DNA from: Acidimicrobiales bacterium
Lineage (GTDB): Bacteria > Actinomycetota > Acidimicrobiia > Acidimicrobiales > AC-14
Length of the DNA: 59,668 bases
NCBI GenBank assembly: GCA_025463925.1
Contig: JAODBK010000064.1
Coordinates: 1-59,668, forward strand
Direction: 5' to 3'
Numbering within the stretch: the first letter of the stretch is position 1; each line of letters begins with the position of its first letter. The notes beneath the pieces are model-generated. The model made no database searches. It had not been told where the DNA came from and worked only from the letters and a program-made list of their open reading frames with translations. The translations under genes and the position numbers were made by a program. This document shows, piece after piece, positions 1 through 9,983 of this stretch.

Positions 1-1
1 G

Positions 2-616
2 TCCGCGCCGATCGACCTGGCCGCGGTCCGCGCCGGCCTTGCCCGCTTGGGCCCGCCGCGGGCGCCGGAGCTGGTGCTGCCCGACAGCCGGCAGGCGGCG
101 GTGCTCATCCCGCTGTTCGAGGAGGACGGTGAGGCCCGGGTGATCTTCACCCGCCGCACCACGACCCTGCCGACTCATCAGGGCGAGGTCTCGTTCCCGG
201 GGGGCAAGTCGATGGCCGGCGAGGCGCCCCGCGCCGCGGCGCTGCGCGAGTCACACGAGGAGATCGGGCTCGACCCGTCGTCGGTCGACGTGGTCGCCGA
301 GCTCGACCATCTCACGACCGTCGCGAGCCGGTTCGTCCTGGCGCCGTTCGTCGGGACGCTCGGCGGGCGCCCGACGCTGGTGCCGAACCCGCACGAGGTG
401 GACGCGGTCCTCGACGTCTCGTTACGGGAGCTGGGGCAGCCGGACGTGTTCCGCGAGGAGCGGTGGGACGTCGCCGCGCTGGCCGATCGGCCGGTCTACT
501 TCTTCGAGCTACCCGGCGGCGAGGACGTGGTGTGGGGCGCGACGGCGCGCATCCTCCACCACCTCCTCACCGTCGTGCTCACCGGGCGAACGGGGCCGGC
601 CCCACCGGCGCTCTGA
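2..616 (+). CDS. NUDIX hydrolase, CoA-pyrophosphatase-like (5' end outside window)
   Basis: The complete Nudix box is visible (GGKSMAGE, then REsHEEIGL, the GX5EX7REUXEEXGU pattern that binds the catalytic metal). The arrangement RQAAVLIPL before the box and VWGATARIL near the C-terminus is typical of NudL/CoA diphosphatase-type enzymes, which cleave CoA to phosphopantetheine and 3',5'-ADP. The frame is open to the first base of the window and the residues before the first TTG (position 47) look like normal coding sequence, so the true start probably lies upstream. The substrate is inferred from family architecture only. Confidence 0.8.
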   Translation, partial: SAPIDLAAVRAGLARLGPPRAPELVLPDSRQAAVLIPLFEEDGEARVIFTRRTTTLPTHQGEVSFPGGKSMAGEAPRAAALRESHEEIGLDPSSVDVVAELDHLTTVASRFVLAPFVGTLGGRPTLVPNPHEVDAVLDVSLRELGQPDVFREERWDVAALADRPVYFFELPGGEDVVWGATARILHHLLTVVLTGRTGPAPPAL

Positions 617-628
617 ACACGACCCCGG

Positions 629-634
629 TAGCCT
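629..634 (+). promoter_or_regulatory. -10 element TAGCCT, leaderless-type
   Basis: TAGCCT lies 9 nt before the ATG at 644, just after the NUDIX stop. The spacing would put the transcription start at or close to the start codon, and no Shine-Dalgarno sequence is seen. Confidence 0.45.
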
Positions 635-643
635 GAGCGCCCG

Positions 644-1027
644 ATGCCGACGCTCAGCTTCGAAGGCGAGACGCACGACGAGATCGTCCGCAAGGTGCGC
701 CGCTGGTTGGCGTCACTCGACGGCGCCGACAGCCACCTCACCGTCACCGAAGCGGTGGAGAAGGCGTCCGAGCTGACGAAGGACGCGCTCACCGTGATCG
801 CCAACGCCGCGCCCGGCCCGGTCGCCAGCAGCGAGGTCGTCAAGGGTCTCACCCGCATGGGCTACGACGTCACCGACTCCACTCGGAAGGCCGTCGTGAA
901 CGGGCTCAACGCGCTGGCCGAGTCGAGCGAGGGGCTGGTGCAGCGGGCCGAGGGCGCGCGCCGGAGCATGGTGTACGAGATGAACGCCGCGGTGGCCAAG
1001 CAGGTGTTGAAGGCGTTGAGGCCGTAG
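644..1027 (+). CDS. Conserved hypothetical protein, 127 aa
   Basis: Not recognised. It is a soluble, mostly helical protein without cysteine pairs, signal peptide or membrane segment. The middle part (about residues 45-105, SSEVVKGLTRMGYDVTDSTR then KAVVNGLNALAE) could be a small winged-helix-like fold, but no catalytic motif is visible. It stands 27 nt after the NUDIX gene with its own -10-like element and 4 nt before the sulfotransferase start, so it may be co-transcribed with the latter. Codon use matches its neighbours. Confidence 0.6.
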   Translation: MPTLSFEGETHDEIVRKVRRWLASLDGADSHLTVTEAVEKASELTKDALTVIANAAPGPVASSEVVKGLTRMGYDVTDSTRKAVVNGLNALAESSEGLVQRAEGARRSMVYEMNAAVAKQVLKALRP

Positions 1028-1031
1028 CCGC

Positions 1032-1949
1032 GTGGTGCACTACCGCGACGTGGTCTCGGACAACGGGCGGTGGGACGGGTTCGCGTTCCGTGACGGCGAC
1101 ATCGTGATCAGCACCGCGGCAAAGTGCGGGACGACGTGGACACAGATGGTCTGCGGGCTGCTCGTCTTCCAGACGCTGGAGTTCGACCGCCCGCTCGACC
1201 GCATCTCGCCGTGGCTCGACATGGTGACGCGCGACCTCGCCGGTGTGGTCGCCGATCTCGAAGCGCAGACGCATCGCCGATTCATCAAGACGCACACGCC
1301 GCTCGACGGCGTGCCATGGGACGATCGGGTGACGTACATCGGTGTCGGGCGCGACCCGCGCGACGTCGCATTGTCGATGGACAACCACATGGCCAATATG
1401 GATCTCGGCGTCCTGCTGGCGGCGCGTGAGCGGGTGGTCGGCAACGACGACCTGGCCGAACTCTTCCCGGACGGCCCGCCCGTCCCGGAGGCAACTGAGA
1501 TCGGGCGGTTCTGGGCATGGGTCGACGCCGAGGACGACGGCCGGGGCAACAGCCTGGCCATCACGCTGCACCACTTCGCCACGTTCTGGACGGCCCGCGA
1601 CCGGCCCAACGTCGTGCTGCTCCACTACGACGACCTGAAGGCGGACCTCGAGGGCCAGATGCGCGGTCTGGCGGCCCGGCTCGGGATCGAGGTCGCCGAG
1701 TCGCGGTGGCCGGCGCTGGTCGAGGCGGCGACGTTCGACCGCATGCGCGCCCGCGCCGACGTCGTGGTGCCGAACGCCGCCGACACGCTCTGGCTCGAGA
1801 ACCGCCAGTTCTTCAACAAGGGCACGAGTGGGCAGTGGCGCGACCTGATCGACGGCGAGGGGCTGGGCCGGTACGCGGCGCGAGTCGACGAGCTCGGCGT
1901 GGACCCCGAGCTGGTCGAGTGGGCCCATCGGGGCCCGATCCTCGCTTGA
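1032..1949 (+). CDS. Sulfotransferase family protein (PAPS-dependent)
   Basis: The N-terminus carries a 5'-phosphosulfate-binding loop, AAKCGTTWTQ (about residues 29-38). The 3'-phosphate-binding motif GRDPRDVALS follows at about 107-116, and the catalytic-type histidine is in FIKTHTPLD (about H88). These are the hallmarks of cytosolic sulfotransferases that move sulfate from PAPS to a hydroxyl or amine. The length of 305 aa is usual for the family. The start is GTG at 1032, 4 nt after the preceding stop. The acceptor cannot be deduced. Actinobacteria often carry several such genes acting on lipids or steroids, but that is only family knowledge. Confidence 0.85.
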   Translation: MVHYRDVVSDNGRWDGFAFRDGDIVISTAAKCGTTWTQMVCGLLVFQTLEFDRPLDRISPWLDMVTRDLAGVVADLEAQTHRRFIKTHTPLDGVPWDDRVTYIGVGRDPRDVALSMDNHMANMDLGVLLAARERVVGNDDLAELFPDGPPVPEATEIGRFWAWVDAEDDGRGNSLAITLHHFATFWTARDRPNVVLLHYDDLKADLEGQMRGLAARLGIEVAESRWPALVEAATFDRMRARADVVVPNAADTLWLENRQFFNKGTSGQWRDLIDGEGLGRYAARVDELGVDPELVEWAHRGPILA

Positions 1950-2021
1950 GTTGGCCCGACCCCTGTCAATCGTTTGACCGGGTGCCTAGGGTGGCCACAC
2001 GGCAACCGAAGGGGTATCGCG

Positions 2022-2411
2022 ATGAGCAAGAAGGACGTCGAAGCAGGCGAGAAGCAGTGGCTCGAGGCGTTCAACGGCGGTGATGCGGCCGGCGTGGCCC
2101 AGCACTACGAGGAGAACGCCCGCTTGATGCCGCCGAACGCGCCGATCCAGCAGGCCCGGGCAGCCATCGAGGCCTACGTCAAGGAGTTCGTGGCCACCGA
2201 GGCGCAGTTGGCGTTCACGCTGCTGACGGTCCACGAGACCCCGGATCTGAGCGTCGCGGTGGGCACGTACGCGATGACGATCCCGGTGCCGGGCGGCGAC
2301 CCGCAGCAGGACGAGGGCAAGTTCGTCGAGGTGTGGCGGCGGCAGTCCGACGGCTCCTGGAAGATCGCCGAGGACGTGTTCAACTCGAGCCTGCCGGCAC
2401 CGGGCGCGTAG
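2022..2411 (+). CDS. SnoaL-like / ketosteroid-isomerase-like (NTF2-fold) protein
   Basis: This 129-aa protein has the pattern of DUF4440/SnoaL-like NTF2-fold proteins: EKQWLEAFNGGDAAGVAQHY at the N-terminus, a central NARLMPPN segment, and a C-terminal KFVEVWRRQSDGSWKIAED. Such proteins are small cone-shaped barrels that act as isomerases or simply bind ligands. I chose ATG 2022 over the upstream TTG at 1974 because a purine-rich GAAGGGG lies about 8 nt before it and the product then begins at the usual helix. No catalytic Asp/Tyr pair can be assigned, so the activity is open. Confidence 0.75.
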   Translation: MSKKDVEAGEKQWLEAFNGGDAAGVAQHYEENARLMPPNAPIQQARAAIEAYVKEFVATEAQLAFTLLTVHETPDLSVAVGTYAMTIPVPGGDPQQDEGKFVEVWRRQSDGSWKIAEDVFNSSLPAPGA

Positions 2412-2447
2412 CGCCGGGCGGTCGCCGGGTACCCGACGGGCGGACGG

Positions 2448-2453
2448 TATCCT
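2448..2453 (+). promoter_or_regulatory. -10 element TATCCT upstream of guaB3
   Basis: TATCCT is followed by a leader of about 25-30 nt that contains AAGGGG before the GTG at 2488. In contrast to many other starts in the window, this would be a leadered transcript. No convincing -35 element is seen. Confidence 0.4.
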
Positions 2454-2487
2454 GACCGTCTTGGTCGGGCGTTCGTAAGGGGTCGCG

Positions 2488-3651
2488 GTGGCTGAAGTCG
2501 AGATCGGAATCGGGAAGTCGGGACGTCGCGCCTACGCGTTCGACGACATCGCCATCGTGCCGAGCCGGCGGACCAGGGACCCCGAGGACGTCGACATCTC
2601 GTGGGAGATCGATGCGTTCCGCTTCGATCTCCCACTGATGGCGGCCGCCATGGACGGCGTCGTCAGCCCGGCGTCCGCGATCGAGGTGGGCCGGCTCGGC
2701 GGGCTCGCGGTGCTGAACCTCGAGGGCCTGTGGACCCGCTACGAGGATCCGGAACCGCTGTTCGAGGAGATCAGCAAGCTCGACACCGAGAAGGCCACGG
2801 CCCGGATGCAGCAGATCTACTCCGAGCCGATCAAGTCCGAGCTGATCACCCGGCGCATCAAGGAGATCAAGGACGCCGGTGTCACGTCGGCGGCGTCGTT
2901 GACGCCGCAGCGCACCGAGATGTTCGCGCCCGCCATCCTCGAGGCCGAGCTCGACGTGTTCGTCATCCAGGGCACGGTGGTCTCCGCCGAGCACGTGTCG
3001 AAGACGGTCGAGCCGCTCAACCTCAAGAAGTTCATCCGCGAGTTCGACATCCCGGTGATCGTCGGCGGCTGCGCCAGCTACCAGGCGGCGCTGCACCTGA
3101 TGCGCACCGGCGCCGCGGGCGTGCTCGTCGGCGTCGGGCCCGGCAACGCGTGCACGACGCGCGGCGTGCTCGGTGTCGGCGTGCCGCAGGCCACCGCCAT
3201 CGCCGACGCCGCCGGTGCCCGCATGCGTCACCTCGACGAGACCGGCGTGTACGTGCAGGTCATCGCCGACGGCGGGATGAGCCGCGGCGGCGACATCGCC
3301 AAGGCCATCGCGTGCGGTGCCGACGCGGTGATGATCGGCTCGCCGCTGGCCGCCGCGCAGGAGGCGCCCGGCCGCGGCTACCACTGGGGCATGGCCACCT
3401 TCCATCCCACCCTCCCGCGCGGCGCGCGGGTCAAGGTGGGCGCGCTCGGCTCCATCCGGGAGATCCTCACCGGCCCGGCGCACGAGAACGACGGCCGCCT
3501 CAACCTGTTCGGCGCGCTGCGGACGTCGATGGCGACGTGCGGCTACCAGACGGTGAAGGAGTTCCAGAAAGCCGAAGTGATGGTCGCGCCGGCGCTGCAG
3601 ACCGAGGGCAAGCAGTTGCAGCGGTCGCAGGGCATCGGCATGGGCCACTAG
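2488..3651 (+). CDS. guaB3: GuaB3-family IMP dehydrogenase-related protein
   Basis: The 387-aa protein begins with the family signature [18 protein letters not shown] and carries the catalytic-loop cysteine in [13 protein letters not shown]. The later [15 protein letters not shown] and [12 protein letters not shown] segments form the phosphate-binding half of the TIM barrel. It lacks the paired CBS (Bateman) domains of normal GuaB, which fits the short GuaB3 group. IMP dehydrogenase converts IMP to XMP; GuaB3 members have been reported with related IMP/GMP redox activity, so the exact reaction here is not certain. Its position two genes before guaA supports a role in guanine-nucleotide supply. 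The start is GTG 2488 with AAGGGG upstream. Confidence 0.88.
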   Translation: MAEVEIGIGKSGRRAYAFDDIAIVPSRRTRDPEDVDISWEIDAFRFDLPLMAAAMDGVVSPASAIEVGRLGGLAVLNLEGLWTRYEDPEPLFEEISKLDTEKATARMQQIYSEPIKSELITRRIKEIKDAGVTSAASLTPQRTEMFAPAILEAELDVFVIQGTVVSAEHVSKTVEPLNLKKFIREFDIPVIVGGCASYQAALHLMRTGAAGVLVGVGPGNACTTRGVLGVGVPQATAIADAAGARMRHLDETGVYVQVIADGGMSRGGDIAKAIACGADAVMIGSPLAAAQEAPGRGYHWGMATFHPTLPRGARVKVGALGSIREILTGPAHENDGRLNLFGALRTSMATCGYQTVKEFQKAEVMVAPALQTEGKQLQRSQGIGMGH

Positions 3652-3662
3652 CCCGCCCCGCC

Positions 3663-4381
3663 ATGGCCGTCACCGACAGCACGATCGAGGTCCCGACCGC
3701 CGACGGGCCGATGCCGCTGTACGAGGCGAGGCCGGACGGCGACGCCCGCGGCGCGGTCGTCGTCATCCAGGAGGCGTTCGGCGTCAACCCCCACATCGAG
3801 GACGTCACCCGCCGGTTCGCGACTGCCGGCTACCACGCGGTGGCGCCGCACGTCTTCCACCGCAGCGGCGGCGGCAGCGTCGACTACGGCGACTTCGGTC
3901 CCGTCATGGAGCACTTCAAGACGCTGAGCGACGACAAGTTCCTGATGGACGTCGATGCCGCGTTGGCGCACCTGCGAGCGGCCGGCTGGGCCGACGAGCA
4001 GATCGGGATCGTGGGCTTCTGCATGGGCGGCCGGGTGACGTTCCTCGTCGCCGCGCAGCGCCGCCTGGGCGCGGCGGTGGGCTTCTACGGCGGCGGCATC
4101 GTGACGACCCGCTTCCCGCAGTTCCCGGCGCTGGTCGACCAGGCGCCGTCGCTGCAGACGCCGTGGCTGGGCCTGTTCGGATCGGCCGACGAGGGTATCC
4201 CGGTCGAGGACGTCGAGACGTTGCGCGACCAGCTGCTCGAGGCGCCGCTCGACACCGAGGTGGTGCTGTACGAGGGCGCCGAGCACGGCTTCCACTGCGA
4301 CGCCCGCGAGAGCTACCACCCCGAGGCGGCGGCCGACGGCTGGCAGCGCGCCCTCGAATGGTTCGGGGAGCATCTCGGCCC

Positions 4382-4385
<4 letters not shown>
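3663..4385 (+). CDS. Dienelactone hydrolase family protein
   Basis: This is an alpha/beta hydrolase of the dienelactone-hydrolase type: an early [18 protein letters not shown] segment, the nucleophile elbow GFCMGG with Cys in place of the usual Ser (about residue 121), and a late GAEHGFHC carrying the catalytic histidine. Length 240 aa is typical. The family opens lactone rings such as dienelactone in aromatic degradation, but no other degradation gene is nearby. The stop overlaps the guaA start (ATGA at 4382-4385), so the two genes are translationally coupled, which is unexpected for a hydrolase placed between guaB3 and guaA. Confidence 0.85.
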
Positions 4386-5926
<1,541 letters not shown>

Positions 5927-5957
5927 CCGGCCCCGCCACTCCCCCCTCGCGATCTTT

Positions 5958-5992
5958 CGCGTCGAACCCGGAATAGCCACCGGTTTGACGCG
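5958..5992 (+). other. Hairpin covering the zapE start codon
   Basis: CGCGTCGAACC (5958-5968) can pair with GGTTTGACGCG (5982-5992), giving 11 pairs in RNA including one G-U, around a 13-nt loop. The right arm contains the TTG start at 5985. It is either a guaA terminator without a U-tract or a start-sequestering structure. Confidence 0.45.
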
Positions 5993-7004
5993 TCGGCTGG
6001 TCGACCGGTTTCCGGCGCTCCGCGCCGAGGAGCTGGCGTCGCGGTTCAATCCGCCGAAACGGTTCGCGGCGGTGCGGTTCGAGACCTACGTGCCCGATCC
6101 GGGGCATCCGAGCCAGGGCGCCGCCCTGGTCGCGGTCGAGCGGTTCGCGGCGGCGCTGATCGAGGCGGCCGCGCCGCCGGCCCGGCGCTGGTCGTGGCGT
6201 CGGGGGAGCGTCGCCGGCACGGACGCGCCGCCGGGGCGCTATCTCGACGGTGGGTTCGGCGTCGGCAAGACCCACCTCCTCGCCGCGCTCTGGCACGCGG
6301 CGCCGCCGCCCAAGGCGTACCTCACGTTCGAGGAGCTCACCGCGGTGATCGGCTTCATGGGGATGGCGGACGCGGTGTCGTTGTTCGCCGGCTACCGCTT
6401 GCTGTGCGTCGACGAGTTCGAGCTCGACGATGTCGCCAACACGTTGATGGCGGTGACGTTCCTGCGGTCGATCGTCCCGGCGACCAAGATCGCCGCGACA
6501 TCGAACGCGCTGCCCGACAAGCTCGGCGAGGGCCGGTTCTCGGCGGAGGAGTTCCGGCGGGAGATCGCGGCGATCGCCGCCCACTTCGAGGTCGTCCGGA
6601 TCGACGGCGACGACTACCGGGCCCGCACCCGCGCCACCGCCGACCCCGGGCCGTCGCTGGTGGAACTCGCGGGCGAGGTGTCGCGCGACCGGCTCGACGA
6701 GCTGCTGGCCCACCTGCGCGTGATCCACCCGGTGCAGTTCGGCGCGCTGCTCGCCGGCCTGGACGGCGTGACCATCGAGGGCCTGCACCCGATCGGCAAT
6801 CAGGGAGACGCCCTGCTGTTCGTCCAGCTGGTCGACGAGCTGTACGACGCCGAGGTCGCCTTCTCGGCCACGGGCTGCCCCGTCGGCGAGCTGTTCCCGG
6901 CGACGTACCGCCACGGCGGCTACCGCAAGAAGTACGGCCGGGCCGAGTCGCGCCTCGCCGCGATGCTCGCCGAGTCGGCCGGCGTTGTCAGACCCGGCCG
7001 GTAG
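5985..7004 (+). CDS. zapE: ZapE/AFG1-like ATPase
   Basis: The protein (339 aa) opens with the family signature RFNPPKRFAAVRFETY and the PSQGAAL segment. It has a Walker A motif GGFGVGKTHLL (about 89-99), a Walker B CVDEFELDD (D143/E144), and a C-terminal QLVDELYDAEV element characteristic of AFG1/ZapE proteins. In Escherichia coli ZapE acts at the Z-ring during division; related AFG1 proteins act in mitochondrial protein quality control. The start TTG 5985 is the only one that retains the N-terminal signature, and it lies inside a hairpin. The stop codon overlaps the -10 element of the next gene. Confidence 0.85.
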   Translation: MTRRLVDRFPALRAEELASRFNPPKRFAAVRFETYVPDPGHPSQGAALVAVERFAAALIEAAAPPARRWSWRRGSVAGTDAPPGRYLDGGFGVGKTHLLAALWHAAPPPKAYLTFEELTAVIGFMGMADAVSLFAGYRLLCVDEFELDDVANTLMAVTFLRSIVPATKIAATSNALPDKLGEGRFSAEEFRREIAAIAAHFEVVRIDGDDYRARTRATADPGPSLVELAGEVSRDRLDELLAHLRVIHPVQFGALLAGLDGVTIEGLHPIGNQGDALLFVQLVDELYDAEVAFSATGCPVGELFPATYRHGGYRKKYGRAESRLAAMLAESAGVVRPGR

Positions 7005-7007
7005 GGT
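7002..7007 (+). promoter_or_regulatory. -10 element TAGGGT before pcrA
   Basis: TAGGGT overlaps the zapE stop codon and ends 9 nt before the ATG at 7017. A leaderless or near-leaderless transcript is expected. Confidence 0.4.
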
Positions 7008-7016
7008 TGACTGGCC

Positions 7017-9257
7017 ATGCCGACGGCCGACACCCACTACCTCCTGGAGGGGCTGAACCCCGTCCAGCGCGAGGCCGTCATCCACGAAGCCGGGCCGCTG
7101 CTGATCATCGCCGGCGCCGGTTCGGGCAAGACGCGTGTGCTCACCCACCGGGTCGCGTACCTGATCCGCGAGCTCGGTGTCTCGCCGTTCGAGATCCTCG
7201 CCATCACGTTCACCAACAAGGCCGCGGACGAGATGAAGAGCCGCGTCGAGGCGCTCGTCGGGCCGGTGGCCCGCAAGATGTGGGTGTCGACGTTCCACTC
7301 GGCGTGCGTCCGCATCCTGCGGCGCGACGGCAAGCTGCTCGGCTACCCGTCCGGCTTCACCATCTACGACCAGGCCGACGCCGAGCGGCTCACCACGTAC
7401 GTGCTGCGCGACCTCAACATCGACTCCAAGAAGTTCCCGCCGCGCACGGTGCACGCCGTCATCAGCAAGGAGAAGAACGAGCTCGTCGACTTCGAGGTGT
7501 ACGCCGGCAAGGCGCGCACGATCTACGAGCGCCGCATCGCCGACGTGTACCGCGAGTACCAGCGCCGCCTGCTGGCCGCCGGCGCCATGGACTTCGACGA
7601 CCTGCTCATGGTCACCGTCAACCTGTTGCAGGCGGCGCCCGACGTGCTGGCGCACTACCAGGAGCGGTTCAAGCACGTGCTGGTCGACGAGTACCAGGAC
7701 ACCAACCGGGCCCAGAACGAGCTCGTCGTCATGCTGGCCCAGAAGCACCGGAACGTCGCCGTCGTCGGCGACCAGGACCAGTCGGTGTACGCGTTCCGCG
7801 GCGCCGACATCCGCAACATCCTGGAGTTCGAGGAGGCGTTCCCCGACGCCACGACGATCGTGCTGGAGCAGAACTACCGGTCGACACAGACGATCCTCGA
7901 CGCCGCCAACGCGGTCATCGAGAACAACCAGATGCGCAAGCCCAAGGCGCTGTGGTCCGAGCAGATCGGTGGCGAGCTGATCCAGCGGTACCACGCCGAG
8001 GACGAGGGCGACGAGGCGCGTTACGTCGCCCACGAGATGAACCGGCTGCACGACCACGACCACGCCCGGTGGGGCGACATGGCCGTCTTCTACCGGACCA
8101 ACGCGCAGAGCCGGGTGCTCGAGGAGCACCTCGTGCGCATGGGGATCCCGTACAAGGTCGTCGGCGGCACCCGGTTCTACGACCGGCGCGAGGTCAAGGA
8201 CGCGCTGGCGTACCTCAAGGCGGTGGTGAACCCCCAGGACGAGGTGTCGCTGAAGCGCGTCGTCAACATGCCGAAGCGGGGCGTCGGTGACACGTCGATC
8301 GCCAAGCTCGACGGGTGGGCCAACCGCCGTGGCCAGGCGTTCCACGAGGCGCTGCGCGTCGCCGAGTCGGCGGGCGTCGGCGGCAAGGCGCTCGCCGGGA
8401 TCGCGACGTTCAACGAGCTGCTCGATGATTTGCGGGCGATGCTCGCCGCCGAGGATCCCGCCGGCCCGGCCGACATCCTCGAGGCCGCGCTGTCGCGCAC
8501 CGGCTACCTCGCCGAGCTGGAAGCGGCCCACGACGTCGAGTCGCAGGGCCGCCTCGAGAACCTGGCCGAGCTGGTCGGCTACGCGCGCGAGTACGAAGCG
8601 GTCGAGGCGTTCCTCGAAGCGGTGAGCCTGGTCGCCGACGCCGACGAGATCGACGGCGACGACAGCCGGGTCGTGCTGATGACGCTGCACACCGCCAAGG
8701 GCCTCGAGTACCCGGCGGTGTTCATGATCGGGCTCGAGGACGGCGTCTTCCCGCACCTCCGTTCCCTGGGCGAGCCGCACGAGCTCGAGGAGGAGCGGCG
8801 ACTCTGCTACGTCGGCATCACCCGCGCCCGCGAGCGGCTCTACTTGTCGCACGCGTGGAGCCGCATGCTCTTCGGCTCGACGCAGTACAACCCGCCGAGC
8901 CGGTTCCTCAAGGAGATCCCGGCGCAGTTGCTCGCCGAGGTCGAGACGGGATGGCGGCGCAACCGGGCCCGCACCTCGTACGCGTCCGACACCGACGGCC
9001 GCATCTTCGGCGGCGGGAGCCACCGGTCCGACGTCGTCGACGCCGCGCTGCGGGGCCGGAGTGCCACGCCGGCCCGCACGAGCGGTGGCGAGCAGCTGGG
9101 GCTCAATGCCGGGGATGACGTCGTCCACGGCAAGTGGGGCGAGGGCGTCGTGCTCGAGGTGATGGGCGAGGGCGACAAGGCCGAGGCGGTGGTCCGGTTC
9201 CCCGGCGTCGGCGAGAAGCGGTTGCTGTTGGCGTGGGCGCCCCTCAAGAAGGGGTAA
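7017..9257 (+). CDS. pcrA: UvrD/PcrA-family superfamily 1 DNA helicase
   Basis: The motifs of an SF1A 3'-5' helicase appear in order: Q-motif LNPVQREAV, Walker A GAGSGKTRVL (about 33-42), FTNKAADEMKSR (motif Ia), DEYQDTNRAQ (motif II, D224/E225), GDQDQSVYAFRGAD (motif III), QNYRST (motif IV), LMTLHTAKGLEY (motif V) and VGITRARERLYL (motif VI). The C-terminal region holds the PcrA-type KWGEGVVLEVMGEGDKAEAV domain that contacts RNA polymerase in other species. At 746 aa the length is normal. It works in nucleotide-excision and mismatch-type repair and in removing stalled polymerases. Confidence 0.96.
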   Translation: MPTADTHYLLEGLNPVQREAVIHEAGPLLIIAGAGSGKTRVLTHRVAYLIRELGVSPFEILAITFTNKAADEMKSRVEALVGPVARKMWVSTFHSACVRILRRDGKLLGYPSGFTIYDQADAERLTTYVLRDLNIDSKKFPPRTVHAVISKEKNELVDFEVYAGKARTIYERRIADVYREYQRRLLAAGAMDFDDLLMVTVNLLQAAPDVLAHYQERFKHVLVDEYQDTNRAQNELVVMLAQKHRNVAVVGDQDQSVYAFRGADIRNILEFEEAFPDATTIVLEQNYRSTQTILDAANAVIENNQMRKPKALWSEQIGGELIQRYHAEDEGDEARYVAHEMNRLHDHDHARWGDMAVFYRTNAQSRVLEEHLVRMGIPYKVVGGTRFYDRREVKDALAYLKAVVNPQDEVSLKRVVNMPKRGVGDTSIAKLDGWANRRGQAFHEALRVAESAGVGGKALAGIATFNELLDDLRAMLAAEDPAGPADILEAALSRTGYLAELEAAHDVESQGRLENLAELVGYAREYEAVEAFLEAVSLVADADEIDGDDSRVVLMTLHTAKGLEYPAVFMIGLEDGVFPHLRSLGEPHELEEERRLCYVGITRARERLYLSHAWSRMLFGSTQYNPPSRFLKEIPAQLLAEVETGWRRNRARTSYASDTDGRIFGGGSHRSDVVDAALRGRSATPARTSGGEQLGLNAGDDVVHGKWGEGVVLEVMGEGDKAEAVVRFPGVGEKRLLLAWAPLKKG

Positions 9258-9267
9258 GTCCCCGGCG

Positions 9268-9981
9268 GTGATCGACGCGATCGCAGCCATCCCGCATCCG
9301 ACCCTGGGCAACGGCGAGCTCGCCGGCCGGCTGGCGCTGGCCGTCGCGCTCGGCGGCGCCGTCGGGCTCGAGCGCGAGATCTCGGATCAGCCGGCCGGCC
9401 TGCGCACGCACATCTCCGTCGCGCTCGGCTCGACGCTGTTCGGGATCATCTCGACCGTGGGGTTCAACGCCTTCCTCACCACGCGGGAGGCGAGCGATTA
9501 CCAGATCGACGTCACCCGCGTCGCGTCGCAGGTCGTCGTCGGCATTGGCTTCCTCGGTGCCGGCGCCATCGTGAAGGAGGGCTTGTCGATCCGCGGCCTG
9601 ACGACCGCGGCGAGCCTCTGGGTCACCGCGGCGATCGGCCTGGCCGTCGGCATCGGCGGCTACGCGATGGCGTCGCTGACGACGGTGGCGCTGCTCGTCA
9701 GCCTGGCCGGCCTCCGCGGCCCGCGCCGGCTGATCCGCCGGCGGATCGGGCGGGTGAGCGCGACGATCGCCATCCGCCTCCGGCCCGGCGCCGATCCCGG
9801 CCCGGTGATGGCCGCGGTGTCGGACATCGACGGGCTCGACGTCCGCAGCGTCAACCTCCACAAGCGCGACGACGGCGACGCCATCTTCGCCCAGGTGAAG
9901 ACGATGGGCCACGCCGACGCGACTGCGCTCCTCGCCCCCTTGGGCCAGCGGCCCGAAGTGGCCTCGGTCGACGTCGATTGA
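9268..9981 (+). CDS. MgtC/SapB-family membrane protein with C-terminal cytoplasmic domain
   Basis: The N-terminal 150 residues form about four to five hydrophobic segments with the family hallmarks: GLEREISDQPAGLRTH (conserved acidic/arginine stretch), VGIGFLGAGAIVKEG and GLTTAASLWVTAAIGLAVG. The last 80 residues look like a small ACT-like domain. MgtC proteins modulate ATP synthase or magnesium/phosphate homeostasis in some bacteria; others have no known role. The GTG start lies 10 nt after the pcrA stop, so it is probably read through from pcrA. The function here is not otherwise indicated. Confidence 0.85.
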   Translation: MIDAIAAIPHPTLGNGELAGRLALAVALGGAVGLEREISDQPAGLRTHISVALGSTLFGIISTVGFNAFLTTREASDYQIDVTRVASQVVVGIGFLGAGAIVKEGLSIRGLTTAASLWVTAAIGLAVGIGGYAMASLTTVALLVSLAGLRGPRRLIRRRIGRVSATIAIRLRPGADPGPVMAAVSDIDGLDVRSVNLHKRDDGDAIFAQVKTMGHADATALLAPLGQRPEVASVDVD

Positions 9982-9983
9982 CG

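Noticed and set aside
1974-2021. Upstream TTG start for the SnoaL-like gene
   Set aside because: The added residues include the promoter-like region and do not fit the family; ATG 2022 has a ribosome-binding site.
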